This document shows, piece by piece, positions 1-8,718 of a stretch of 64,000 nucleotides of DNA; within the stretch, counting starts at the first letter, position 1; the number at the start of each line of letters is the position of its first letter. Under the pieces are notes generated by a model, which worked only from the letters and a program-made list of their open reading frames with translations, did not search any database and was not told the origin of the DNA. The DNA comes from Pirellula sp. GTDB lineage: Bacteria > Planctomycetota > Planctomycetia > Pirellulales > Pirellulaceae. The DNA lies in the NCBI GenBank assembly GCA_021736575.1, contig JAIPFP010000001.1, positions 1 through 64,000 of the forward strand. The letters run 5' to 3'. Made by a program: the position numbers and the translations under genes.

Positions 1-1
1 G

Positions 2-895
2 CCCGTCGTCTCCAACAGCGTGGCCATCGATGCGACCTCAAACGGATCCATCGACAGATCGACCAAGGTCAAGCGTCCGATCCATGATTTGGAAGTGATT
101 CAAACCATCGACACACGCCCCGCCAAGTCCGCCAAAGACAAAGGCGTCACGTTGGAAATTACGGCGACCGGCCGAGGCGTGCTTCCGGAACTCGAGCAAT
201 TGCTCAAAGGATTCGGAAGTGCCGTCGACGGTTACACATGGAATCGGGACAAGACCGTCTCCGAGCCGATTCAAGTCCTCGGAGTTGCCGCAGGTGGCCG
301 TGGCGGAATATTCGGTCCTCAAGCGACGGAGTCGTCCGACACCTACGTCGAGGCTGATTCCGATGGGTTGTTTCGATTGCCAACGACTCGCAAATGGATT
401 GCCAAATTCGAGCCAAGTTCTGTCACCAACAACAACAAGATTCTCGTTCCTACGCTAAACGACGGGCTAGAGGGTTCCCTCAAATCCGAACAGTTCGTCG
501 ACATGGATCTCGTAGCAATCGACTCAAACACAATCCCAATCCAAGCGGTGGCAGAGTCTCCCGCCGCTCTCATCTGGGGTTTGATTTTCGGCTGTCTCGC
601 TTTGATTGCGGTAGCCTGGTTAATCATCCGAAACAAGAGCAAGAAAACCCATCAAGAAGACGATGGATTGCGGCTGCCGAAGGAGATCACACCTTTCTCG
701 GCGGTGATTACCTTGCAACGCTTTGCCAAGAACTACTCGGCCAAGCTGACGCAAGAAGATCGAGGCCGATTGTTGGCAGAGATATCCGATCTTGAGAAGA
801 GTTACTTTGCAGCGGACACCAAAGCCGACCCTCAGACAGCCAAGGATACACTGCATCGCTGGCACACGAGGCTCGGAGGTGTGAACCCGCTATAG
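2..895 (+). CDS. Membrane-anchored hypothetical protein, C-terminal part (5' end outside window)
   Basis: The reading frame is open from the first bases of the window, so only the C-terminal ~297 residues are visible; the GTG at 20 is not necessarily the start. One clear transmembrane helix lies about 180 residues past that GTG (AALIWGLIFGCLALIAV), followed by a basic stop-transfer sequence and a ~90-residue charged, presumably cytoplasmic tail. The ~180 residues before the helix look like a beta-rich extracytoplasmic domain. The topology recalls BatD-like proteins of aerotolerance operons, but I see no diagnostic motif, so I assign no function. The next gene starts 50 bp downstream on the same strand. 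Confidence 0.75.
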   Translation, partial: PVVSNSVAIDATSNGSIDRSTKVKRPIHDLEVIQTIDTRPAKSAKDKGVTLEITATGRGVLPELEQLLKGFGSAVDGYTWNRDKTVSEPIQVLGVAAGGRGGIFGPQATESSDTYVEADSDGLFRLPTTRKWIAKFEPSSVTNNNKILVPTLNDGLEGSLKSEQFVDMDLVAIDSNTIPIQAVAESPAALIWGLIFGCLALIAVAWLIIRNKSKKTHQEDDGLRLPKEITPFSAVITLQRFAKNYSAKLTQEDRGRLLAEISDLEKSYFAADTKADPQTAKDTLHRWHTRLGGVNPL

Positions 896-945
896 GTTTC
901 TTAGTTTGAACGAAGAACACGCCCGAATCGCCAAAGGACCAGCAC

Positions 946-1503
946 TTGGACACTCAACAAGCAAGAGACTTAATGCACGAGTATGTTGCGAGCGAATCAC
1001 TTCGCAAGCATATGTACGCAGTGGAAAATGCGATGCGATGGTACGCGAGAGAGTTCGGCGAAGATGAGAACAAGTGGGGGATTGTCGGGTTACTGCATGA
1101 CTTTGACTACGAAAGATGGCCCGACGCACCCGCACATCCCGTCGAAGGGAGCAAGATTCTTCGAACGTTAGGCTACCCAGAAGACGTCGTGTACGCCATC
1201 CTATCGCATGCCGACTACATGCTGGAATGCCCTCGAGTATCACGGTTGGACAAGGCTCTTTATGCATGCGACGAGCTGTGTGGTTTTCTTGTGGCATGCG
1301 CGCATGTTCGCCCGACGAGACTAGCGGGTCTTGAGCCAAAAAGTGTTCGAAAGAAATTGAAGAACCCAAGCTTTGCAGCCGCGGTAAGTCGAGATGACAT
1401 CGACAGAGGCGCGCGAGAGTTAGGCGTCGAAATGGACACTCATATCGGCTTTTGCATTCAAGCATTGCGAGAGATAGGCGAAACTCTTTTCCCGCCAACT
1501 TAG
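946..1503 (+). CDS. HD-domain hydrolase-like protein
   Basis: A 185-residue protein read from a TTG start at 946. It carries the metal-ligand pattern of the HD phosphohydrolase superfamily: His22, the His51-Asp52 doublet in GLLHDFDYE, His64, His88 (LSHAD) and Asp102/Asp109. Members hydrolyse phosphomonoesters or nucleotides using a metal centre. This compact single-domain form with an HAD..ALYACDEL segment matches the 'HDIG domain-containing protein' group, whose substrate is generally unknown. No signal peptide or membrane segment is seen, so it should be cytoplasmic. It stands alone between the partial membrane-protein gene and the convergent amidohydrolase gene, whose stop is only 23 bp away. 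The start is inferred because no ATG lies near the domain's beginning. Confidence 0.85.
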   Translation: MDTQQARDLMHEYVASESLRKHMYAVENAMRWYAREFGEDENKWGIVGLLHDFDYERWPDAPAHPVEGSKILRTLGYPEDVVYAILSHADYMLECPRVSRLDKALYACDELCGFLVACAHVRPTRLAGLEPKSVRKKLKNPSFAAAVSRDDIDRGARELGVEMDTHIGFCIQALREIGETLFPPT

Positions 1504-1526
1504 CGGTACCGACCTTGATCGCCGGT

Positions 1527-2510
1527 TTACCCTAGTCCATAGAGGGCTCTTGCATTATCGTGGAACAGTTTCTTTTGATCAGCCATGGGTCGGCCATCGA
1601 CGATTTCTTTGAGCGCATTGACCCATTGAGCGAAGCTGGCACCGAGTTTGCAAACAGGCCAGTCACCTCCGAACATGACGCGGTTAGGTCCAAATTGATC
1701 CAGGCAAAAATTGATAGCCGGTGCAAGATCCGACGAGTTCCAACCCGCAGGCGCGCGCGCCACAATGCCCGATATCTTGCAAACTACGTTGGGACGCTTG
1801 GCCATCGTTTCAAGGTCTTTCTTCCATTGATCTACCGAATGAATCGGCTCGGACGATTGCTTGGTTTTAGATTGCCAAGCTTTTGGGTCCGCATTTCCAC
1901 AGTGATCCAAAATGAAGCGAGTATCTGGGCACTTCTCAGCCAGAGTGGCACCATCGGCTAACTCAGTTGGCCGCATGCATAGATCGAAACTCTTACCCAT
2001 CTCGCCGAGAAACTGTACCGACTTGACGAATTGGGGCTCCAAACATAGTCCTTTCTCCGCCGTTGGAGCGTGCAAGACTTGCCGAACTCCTTTGATCAAA
2101 GGATTGTTCCGATACCGACTCATGACTTCCGGAAAATTAGCAGAATTGGGGCGTCCCGAGATTACCGCTGCCACGGTCGGTGTTTTGCCACTTTGAATCA
2201 AACCTAGCACATAGTCGGCCTCCAAAATCTGGTGCTCGGGTGCAACGTCTACTTCCATGTAGACGGCCTTGACCAAATTCAACCCTGCCGTCTCCGCGAG
2301 GTAGTCCGCCATGTCATGTTTGGCTGCAATGCGAGGATCGGCATCACTCAACCAGGGTGGCTTGAATTCAATTAAATCCCAAAGATGCTGATGCGTATCG
2401 ATGATCGGAATCGGTGCCATCTCGGCACCGATCGATTTCAAAGACGCCACCGGTAATGCCAAGCAAGCGCCAATCGAAGCACTTACAAATTCGCGTCGGT
2501 TTGTAAACAT
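1527..2510 (-). CDS. Exported amidohydrolase family protein (Amidohydro_2)
   Basis: I place the start at 2510, giving 327 residues. This opens on a Tat-type signal (NRREFVSAS, then a short hydrophobic stretch), whereas the upstream in-frame ATG at 2603 would bury that signal behind 31 odd residues. The mature part is a metal-dependent TIM-barrel amidohydrolase: the first-strand motif IIDTHQHLWD (His40/His42), a mid-barrel LDHCGNADP, and the C-terminal MFGGDWPV with the catalytic Asp. The HQHLWD motif is typical of the L-fuconolactonase / 2-pyrone-4,6-dicarboxylate lactonase branch, so lactone hydrolysis is plausible but unproven. A GGAAA-type ribosome site lies ~10 bases upstream. Export by Tat implies folding with metal before secretion. 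Confidence 0.88.
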   Translation of the reverse strand: MFTNRREFVSASIGACLALPVASLKSIGAEMAPIPIIDTHQHLWDLIEFKPPWLSDADPRIAAKHDMADYLAETAGLNLVKAVYMEVDVAPEHQILEADYVLGLIQSGKTPTVAAVISGRPNSANFPEVMSRYRNNPLIKGVRQVLHAPTAEKGLCLEPQFVKSVQFLGEMGKSFDLCMRPTELADGATLAEKCPDTRFILDHCGNADPKAWQSKTKQSSEPIHSVDQWKKDLETMAKRPNVVCKISGIVARAPAGWNSSDLAPAINFCLDQFGPNRVMFGGDWPVCKLGASFAQWVNALKEIVDGRPMADQKKLFHDNARALYGLG

Positions 2511-2575
2511 CTTCTCGCGTTTCCTATTGATGGAAGAAATATGGACGGGAAAGCCAAATGCAAGCGTCCATTGTA

Positions 2576-2597
2576 GAACAGTTGTCCTCAACTGTTC
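2576..2597. repeat. Palindromic repeat family 1, copy 1
   Basis: Perfect 9-bp inverted repeat GAACAGTTG / CAACTGTTC around a TCCT loop. It is the reverse-orientation, slightly diverged version of the two copies at 2735 and 2871, and shares the TGTAG flank on the outer side. Confidence 0.85.
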
Positions 2598-2734
2598 CCA
2601 CACTGAGTCGCCAACTCAATCCACGGCCGCATCGTTCAAAAAAAGTCGAATCGCACCAAATACGGCAGCGAATCTGTCTTATTTTAGCAGACATAGATCA
2701 ATTTCAAACAAGGCAACGATTTTTTATAGTTCCA

Positions 2735-2754
2735 AGCAGTTGAGGACAACTGCT
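2735..2754. repeat. Palindromic repeat family 1, copy 2
   Basis: Perfect 8-bp inverted repeat AGCAGTTG / CAACTGCT around an AGGA loop. The identical flanks GTTCCA upstream and CTACA downstream are shared with copy 3, making about 30 bp of near identity. Confidence 0.85.
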
Positions 2755-2870
2755 CTACATAGTTAACGCTCGGGGGGCAGATCACGTTAGATTCAGAATT
2801 TTAAAATGGGATGGACGCATTGTATTCTAGTTTTCCGTCGTCGCGGTGGAGCGAATGGTTGGCAGTTCCA

Positions 2871-2890
2871 AGCAGTTGAGGACAACTGCT
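2871..2890. repeat. Palindromic repeat family 1, copy 3
   Basis: Same palindrome and flanks as copy 2, 136 bp further on in the same orientation. With copy 1 it forms a REP-like cluster within about 315 bp. Confidence 0.85.
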
Positions 2891-3091
2891 CTACAATTGA
2901 ATGCTGACTGAGCCCCGCTGCCATGGAACAGAACTTGCAATTGTCAGTAGAATTCGAATGCCAATCGCAAATTTCTCTTTTTCGACTTCTCGTTTGGACG
3001 TTTCAAGGGACGGATGTGCGAAAGGTGCGCGACTGGGACGGCACGTGTAACAATTTGACACATCACATTAACCAAGGGGAAACGATTCGCG

Positions 3092-4693
3092 ATGGCTATC
3101 TGCAAGATTCTAGTTCCGTATGATTTCAGCGAATACAGCGATAGGGCTCTTCAAACCGCATACAAGCTCGGACGTCCCTCCGAAATAGAACTGCATTTGG
3201 TTCATGTTTTGGATGACATGGATTCCGATTCCGATCGCAATACATTGCAGAGACTGCAGGCGGTCGTGCTCCCCTCCATCGAGTTGCAATCGGTTGTTCA
3301 TCGGCACGTACTTCGCGGGATCGTCCATGAAGAGATCCTCGACTGCGCTACTAAAAACGATATTGAGTTTATTGTGATCGGCACGCGTGGCAGATCGGGA
3401 ATCCTGCGGTTTGCGATTGGAAGCGTTGCCCAAGCCGTAATGAAAAGCGCAACTTGCCCGGTGGTCGTCGTGAACCGCGACGAGACAGAGAAAAAAGTGG
3501 ACGTGGATCCATCGGACGCTAGCTACCTTAAAAAAAGAACCGGAGACTCGGCCGCGCTCGACATGATCACACGAGCGATGAGCTTGCGAGCCACCGATAT
3601 TCACATCGATCCAGCGGACGATCAGGAATATCAAGTTCGATTGAGAATTGACGGCGTGGTCAAGCCTTATTGCAAACTAGATTCGCGAGTCGCCGAGCAA
3701 CTCTTGCATCAATTCATGACGTTGGCCCGAGTCGACCAGGCGGATCCCTTTCACCCAAAAGAAGGACGAATTGAACTACCCGCCGTGCTGAACGATGTTG
3801 AGGTCCGTCTCACCACAGCTCCAGTCGCAGGTGGGCAAGCGATGGCGATGAGGTTGTTCGCAAAACAGAACGTCTATTTCCCCATGGAGCAACTGGGATT
3901 TCCATCGCAGGGCCTATCCACGGTGAAGCAAATCCTACAAGGACAGGAAGGGCTGGTTTTGGTCACTGGCCCGACGGGATCGGGCAAGTCGACGACCGTC
4001 TATTCAATGCTTGAGTCGTTTGGCAAGCAAAACCGCAATATCGTTTCGATCGAAGATCCGGTTGAATTCGCGGTGCCGTTCGTGAGGCAAATGAGCGTCG
4101 ACGAGAAACACGGCATTACCATGACAAGTGGTCTTCGAACATTGCTGCGAATGGATCCCGACGTTATTTTCATCGGAGAGATTCGCGATACGGAAGCAGC
4201 GGCCATCGCCCTGAGAGCGGCGAATTCCGGCGCCTTTGTGTTTAGCTCGTTGCATGCTCGGGATGTGGCTAGTAGTATCGCACTTCTTCGCGATTTCGGT
4301 GCAACACCAAAAGCAGTTTCCAATGGATTGGCAGGCATCATCAATCAACGACTCGTACGAAGATTGTGTCTAAACTGCCGAAGGGTGATTGGACCTGATG
4401 AGAAACAACGTCACGCGTTCGCCGAATATGGCTTACCCGAGCCAAGTCAAATCTATGAACCCGTTGGTTGCAGTGAGTGCAGAGGTACGGGCTTTTATGG
4501 GCGATGCGGAATCTTTGAGATCGTCGCGTGCAACGGAGCCTTGTCCGAGGCCATCGCATCCGGGGCAAACGAATCCGCCATCCGGCTTTTGGTTCGCCAG
4601 CAGGGTGTCATGAGCTTGACCGGAGATGCACTGACCAAGGTAATCGACGGCACCACCAGCATGGAGGAAGCTCTTTCGGCAAGATGGAACTAA
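3092..4693 (+). CDS. Universal stress protein domain fused to GspE/PilB-type secretion ATPase
   Basis: A 533-residue two-domain protein. Residues 1 to ~130 are a UspA-type nucleotide-binding fold: an N-terminal ILVPYDFSEYS and the GTRGRSG...GS loop that binds ATP in that family. From ~150 a type II secretion / type IV pilus assembly ATPase follows: the start of the second N-terminal domain (MITRAMSLRATDIHI), Walker A GPTGSGKST at ~293-301, an Asp box (SIEDPVEF), Walker B around DVIFIGEIRD, a His box (SLHARD), and a zinc knuckle with Cys426/Cys429 and Cys460/Cys463. Canonical GspE N1 is absent and the Usp domain occupies its place. A strong ribosome site lies 12 bases upstream. No other secretion or pilus gene is in the window, so its machine is elsewhere or absent. 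Confidence 0.92.
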   Translation: MAICKILVPYDFSEYSDRALQTAYKLGRPSEIELHLVHVLDDMDSDSDRNTLQRLQAVVLPSIELQSVVHRHVLRGIVHEEILDCATKNDIEFIVIGTRGRSGILRFAIGSVAQAVMKSATCPVVVVNRDETEKKVDVDPSDASYLKKRTGDSAALDMITRAMSLRATDIHIDPADDQEYQVRLRIDGVVKPYCKLDSRVAEQLLHQFMTLARVDQADPFHPKEGRIELPAVLNDVEVRLTTAPVAGGQAMAMRLFAKQNVYFPMEQLGFPSQGLSTVKQILQGQEGLVLVTGPTGSGKSTTVYSMLESFGKQNRNIVSIEDPVEFAVPFVRQMSVDEKHGITMTSGLRTLLRMDPDVIFIGEIRDTEAAAIALRAANSGAFVFSSLHARDVASSIALLRDFGATPKAVSNGLAGIINQRLVRRLCLNCRRVIGPDEKQRHAFAEYGLPEPSQIYEPVGCSECRGTGFYGRCGIFEIVACNGALSEAIASGANESAIRLLVRQQGVMSLTGDALTKVIDGTTSMEEALSARWN

Positions 4694-4762
4694 CCACTGT
4701 TCACAGCTAAGGCGAGCGGCAGTTTGAACTATTGGAGTGCAAAGTCCCATGAACTCTGTCCC

Positions 4763-4788
4763 CCCCTTCTCCTCGCGAGGAGAAGGGG
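4763..4788. repeat. 26-bp perfect palindrome downstream of the Usp-GspE gene
   Basis: CCCCTTCTCCTCG pairs perfectly with CGAGGAGAAGGGG with no loop. It sits 70 bp after the stop at 4693 and could act as a transcript end, but there is no T-run, so an intrinsic terminator is not clearly supported. Similar C/G-rich CCCCT...AGGGG sequences recur around 56,930 and 57,080. Confidence 0.6.
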
Positions 4789-4995
4789 CAGGGGGATGAG
4801 GAGCCGGAAGATTCTCATCTAGTACATCCCTCGCCTTGCCAAACATAGACGAAAATACGGACGCAAAAAACACTCGCACCTCCAAGTCAAAAGCGCCTGC
4901 TAGCCAGGACTCCGCCTGTAATAAGTGGGTACGACTTGTCAGAGATTATTAGTTATCACTGAAACCGATCCACTGCGACTGCCAAAACTGAAACC

Positions 4996-5085
4996 GGGAT
5001 AATTGGCCTGAATCAGGGATAATTAAGTTGACAAATCAGGGATAACTCCGATAGCTTCAGGGATAACTACCCCAAACCGGGATAA
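4996..5085 (+). repeat. Phased GGGATAA direct-repeat array
   Basis: Five direct copies of GGGATAA begin at 4996, 5016, 5039, 5060 and 5079, spaced 19-23 bp, i.e. about two DNA turns. The three inner copies share a longer consensus, TCAGGGATAAYT; the outer two read ACCGGGATAA. The array ends about 20 bp before the ATG of the next gene, so it may be an operator or iteron-like site. The region from 4789 to 4995 holds nothing else I can identify. Confidence 0.65.
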
Positions 5086-5106
5086 AAACAAGTTCGCCCA
5101 TAAAAC

Positions 5107-5604
5107 ATGCGATTCCTAGTCAAACGCAAGATTCAACAAGCATTTCCCATCTGCGGTATTCCCGCAGCATCTACGGCCATTCAACTGACTCACAGCGTTG
5201 AACGTCTGTACGAGATACTTGGCGACCGCTGCTGGAAGGATCTCACACCAACTCAATACCGACATTGCGCTGATGGGTTTTCACTTCTCACTGTGGTCGG
5301 TCTGCACTACTACCTGCCAGGTTACATGACTGCCGAACTTGACGATCACGTAGAAGCTGATGTGGTTGCCGAATACTGGACGTATAGTCTCGGCGGAACC
5401 TCGGAGTTTGACAGGCTGCGAATGACTTCGCTGGGCGAACTGATTACGCTCGACCAGATTGATGCCATAGCCCTGTGGATCGGTTACTACGTAAACAGGT
5501 ATGACAAGAACGAGTATACTGAGCGATCATACGCAACGCTTGAGCATTGGGCGAACCAAGCGATGCACGCCAAACCCTCAATCAGCGATTTTGATTCGCG
5601 TTGA
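5107..5604 (+). CDS. Hypothetical protein resembling DUF6714 family
   Basis: A 165-residue soluble protein with no signal peptide. It shows the pattern I associate with DUF6714: an N-terminal helix region, a W-x-DL segment (CWKDLTP), then LHYYLPGYM in the middle and a C-terminal helical half rich in aromatic residues. That family has no established function; members occur scattered in accessory DNA, sometimes beside toxin genes. No clear ribosome site precedes the ATG at 5107. It lies directly behind the GGGATAA array, and its last codons overlap the 5' arm of an attC-like hairpin, suggesting it forms part of a cassette-like unit. The family call is from recognition only. Confidence 0.6.
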   Translation: MRFLVKRKIQQAFPICGIPAASTAIQLTHSVERLYEILGDRCWKDLTPTQYRHCADGFSLLTVVGLHYYLPGYMTAELDDHVEADVVAEYWTYSLGGTSEFDRLRMTSLGELITLDQIDAIALWIGYYVNRYDKNEYTERSYATLEHWANQAMHAKPSISDFDSR

Positions 5605-5637
5605 GTCTACTCCTCGGCCTCGCTGATCGCGGCCGTT
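5573..5637. repeat. attC-like inverted repeat 1
   Basis: ATCAGCGA (5581-5588) pairs exactly with TCGCTGAT (5620-5627) around a 31-nt loop, with AAC on the outer left (5573) and GTT on the outer right (5635). The 3' side (CGCTGATCGCGGCCGTT) resembles the 3' side of element 2 at 6359-6380. The outer boxes do not match the canonical GTTRRRY consensus, so this is only attC-like. Confidence 0.45.
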
Positions 5638-5657
5638 CGTCGCGATAGAATGGTCAC

Positions 5658-6140
5658 ATGGAAACGATTTACATCGAGACGACGATTGTTGGGCACTTGA
5701 CTGGCAGCCTGATGTCAGACCCGATAGTGTCCGCACGCCAGCAACTTACCCGAGAATGGTGGCAGAATCACTCGCCACTTTACCAACTGTTCATCTCGCA
5801 GCTTGTGCTCGATGAATGTGGCGCCGGGAACGCAAAACTCGCAATGGAGCGATTAGATGCCGTAAAAACCCTGGATTTGCTTGATGGAACGGATGAGGCG
5901 GATGCGCTCGCCGCTGCGTTGATCGCTGAAAATGCCGTTCCCGCAACAGAACCACGCGACGCCTATCACATTGCAATTGCGGCCACGAACGGAGTAAAAT
6001 ACTTGTTGACATGGAACTTCAAGCATATTGCCAACGCTTCACGCAGAACGAGAATCGAGACGGTTTGTCGTGATTCGGGATTCGAGCCTCCAATCATCTG
6101 TACGCCGGACGAACTTTTAGGAAATGCAAATGACACCTAA
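5658..6140 (+). CDS. PIN-domain toxin of the VapC type
   Basis: A 160-residue PIN-domain protein, predicted to be an Mg-dependent RNase toxin. The N-terminal strand MxTIYIETTIV is the form used by this VapC subgroup (Glu7 instead of the usual Asp). The other expected positions are visible: Glu53 (VLDECG), Asp101 (EPRDAYHIAIA) and Asn120 in the LLTWNFKHIAN motif typical of the subgroup. The C-terminus IICTPDEL is also typical. The gene overlaps the following antitoxin gene by 11 bp, a toxin-first arrangement. Both genes sit between two attC-like hairpins, consistent with a mobile cassette. Confidence 0.85.
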   Translation: METIYIETTIVGHLTGSLMSDPIVSARQQLTREWWQNHSPLYQLFISQLVLDECGAGNAKLAMERLDAVKTLDLLDGTDEADALAAALIAENAVPATEPRDAYHIAIAATNGVKYLLTWNFKHIANASRRTRIETVCRDSGFEPPIICTPDELLGNANDT

Positions 6141-6369
6141 TCCAATCACTGAAGAGATCCGCTCGATACGCCACCAACTTGCGGCCGAGCAGGGAAACGA
6201 TGTCTCTCGGATCGGTGCTGAGTTGCGACGTCGGCAGGCTATTTCGGGGCGTAGAGTCGTAAGACTAGCACCACGCACCCCAGACCGAAGAGCGACGAAC
6301 AATCCGATGCACCCAAGCAGCGGATCGGCCGTCTCTGGGATGGATACATCTACCCCCGCCGCTGGGTGA
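6130..6369 (+). CDS. Putative antitoxin partner of the PIN toxin
   Basis: A short 79-residue protein starting MTPNPITEEIRSIR, a sequence type regularly found immediately downstream of this VapC subgroup. It is helical and basic, with RRRQAISGR and VVRLAPR. I choose the ATG at 6130 because AGGA at 6119-6122 is spaced correctly for it; the ATG at 6124 is too close. The natural domain probably ends around residue 57; the last ~22 residues are read-through into the attC-like hairpin, where the stop lies. It overlaps the toxin by 11 bp, so the two are likely translationally coupled. The antitoxin role is inferred from position and recognition. Confidence 0.65.
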   Translation: MTPNPITEEIRSIRHQLAAEQGNDVSRIGAELRRRQAISGRRVVRLAPRTPDRRATNNPMHPSSGSAVSGMDTSTPAAG

Positions 6370-6380
6370 TCGGTGCCGTT
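6298..6380. repeat. attC-like inverted repeat 2
   Basis: CCGATGCACCCAAGCAGCGG (6304-6323) pairs with CCGCTGGGTGATCGG (6359-6373) once extrahelical bases are allowed, a feature of integron attC sites. AAC at 6298 and GTT at 6378 bound the structure. It covers the 3' end of the antitoxin reading frame. The R-box consensus is not matched and no integrase gene is in the window. Confidence 0.5.
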
Positions 6381-6692
6381 CCCTCACTCCCGCAGCGCGT
6401 CGGATGTGACTGATGCGTCGAGTGCGTGCAAAGGGAGATAACAACAGGACGTTGGGTTGGCACTTCAATTGCTGTGACTCACGACTCACAGCGCTCATGA
6501 CTTTGCGACTTGGCGTCTTTGCGTGATACGATTGACACTCATGTTCGAGAACAAAAACCATGGGGCCGAGTACTCCATGATCCGAGATGGTCCAGCTACC
6601 CCAAAATTTGACCTGGACAGAGCAATCACCCGGATCTGGTGCGTTTCGATCTGCTGCTCACTCAAGAATCACGACGCGGAGCGTCGTGCAAC
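6381..6692. other. Gene-free stretch between TA module and atpC
   Basis: No supported gene. It contains a small hairpin (GCTGTGA/TCACAGC near 6470-6491), a stretch reading TTGCGACTTGGCGTCTTTGCG, and the family 2 palindrome at 6670-6688, which abuts the stop codon of atpC. Confidence 0.6.
6670..6688. repeat. Palindromic repeat family 2, copy 1
   Basis: CACGACGC-GGA-GCGTCGTG, a perfect 8-bp inverted repeat with a GGA loop. It lies 5 bp beyond the atpC stop and may stabilise or end the atp transcript. Two more copies are at 39,577 and 39,646. Confidence 0.75.
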
Positions 6693-7091
6693 TTACTTGG
6701 CCAACCGGATTTTCGCTTGGGCTTGCGTTACGGAGCGTTCTTTCAATGCAAGGGATTCCGGCGAACTGGCCTTGATCAACATCGCTCGGTTGAGATCCTC
6801 TTCCGCTTCCTTGCGGTCGATCTGCTCGGCCTTAAGCAAACGATCTGTCAAAACATTGACGCCCTGCCGCGTAACTTGAACAAAACCGCCGTCGACAAAC
6901 CACTCCGTCACGGTACTCCCGTCCCGCACCCGCATCATACCGAACCCAAGCCGACCCACCATTGGGGCGCGACCTGGTTGAATAGCCAACTCGCCGTCAA
7001 ACAACGGCAACACCAGCATATCGCAAGTTGTATCTAGCTCCGTTTTTTCCGGAGTGACTACTACACAGTGAACTTTGTCGTTGGTGCTCAT
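6693..7091 (-). CDS. atpC: F1F0 ATP synthase epsilon subunit
   Basis: A 132-residue protein with the epsilon N-terminal beta-sandwich (VVTPEKTELDTTCDMLVLPLFDG, GRAPMVGRLGFG, VDGGFVQV) followed by the two-helix C-terminal hairpin rich in Ala, Glu and Arg. Epsilon sits on the F1 central stalk, couples gamma to the c ring and in bacteria can inhibit ATP hydrolysis. It is the last gene of the atpBEFHAGDC operon, 39 bp after atpD. The palindrome just beyond its stop may mark the operon end. Confidence 0.95.
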   Translation of the reverse strand: MSTNDKVHCVVVTPEKTELDTTCDMLVLPLFDGELAIQPGRAPMVGRLGFGMMRVRDGSTVTEWFVDGGFVQVTRQGVNVLTDRLLKAEQIDRKEAEEDLNRAMLIKASSPESLALKERSVTQAQAKIRLAK

Positions 7092-7130
7092 GTTAACTAC
7101 TTGCTAAATGCTTCTGGCTCTTGCTCTTAA

Positions 7131-8588
<1,458 letters not shown>

Positions 8589-8626
8589 TCACTCGTTCGA
8601 AAAAACAGGTTAGATTGTGGTTAACA

Positions 8627-8648
8627 GGATAAGCATGGGTGCTTATCC
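8627..8648 (-). promoter_or_regulatory. Intercistronic hairpin between atpG and atpD
   Basis: Perfect 9-bp inverted repeat GGATAAGCA / TGCTTATCC with a 4-base loop, in the 133-bp gap between atpG and atpD. It has no T-run, so it is more likely an RNA-stability or processing element, or an attenuator, than a terminator. Confidence 0.5.
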
Positions 8649-8718
8649 AGGATGGGAATTTGCAAATTTCAATTGGAAGCGATTTCTGTGCTTCATCTTT
8701 GCGACCTTTAAGGCAAAA

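Larger units (their letters stand above)
2511..3091. other. Intergenic region with three copies of a palindromic repeat
   Basis: This 580-bp stretch separates divergently transcribed genes and must hold both promoters. I find no convincing coding sequence. Its main content is three copies of the AGCAGTTG-AGGA-CAACTGCT palindrome described separately. A good ribosome site, AAGGGGA at 3074-3080, precedes the ATG at 3092. Confidence 0.7.

Noticed and set aside
4763-4788. Calling the 26-bp palindrome an intrinsic terminator
   Set aside because: No T-run on either side; similar C/G-rich repeats appear elsewhere unrelated to gene ends.
4996-5085. Possible CRISPR array from the regular GGGATAA spacing
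   Set aside because: Repeats are only 7-12 bp with ~13-bp intervals, too short for CRISPR, and no cas gene is present.
5573-6380. Calling the hairpins true integron attC sites
   Set aside because: The outer GTT boxes do not match GTTRRRY and no integrase is in the window, so I only call them attC-like.
6523-6879. 118-codon plus-strand frame before the atp operon
   Set aside because: Its 3' half is antisense to atpC and the rest spans repeat DNA; no ribosome site or domain.
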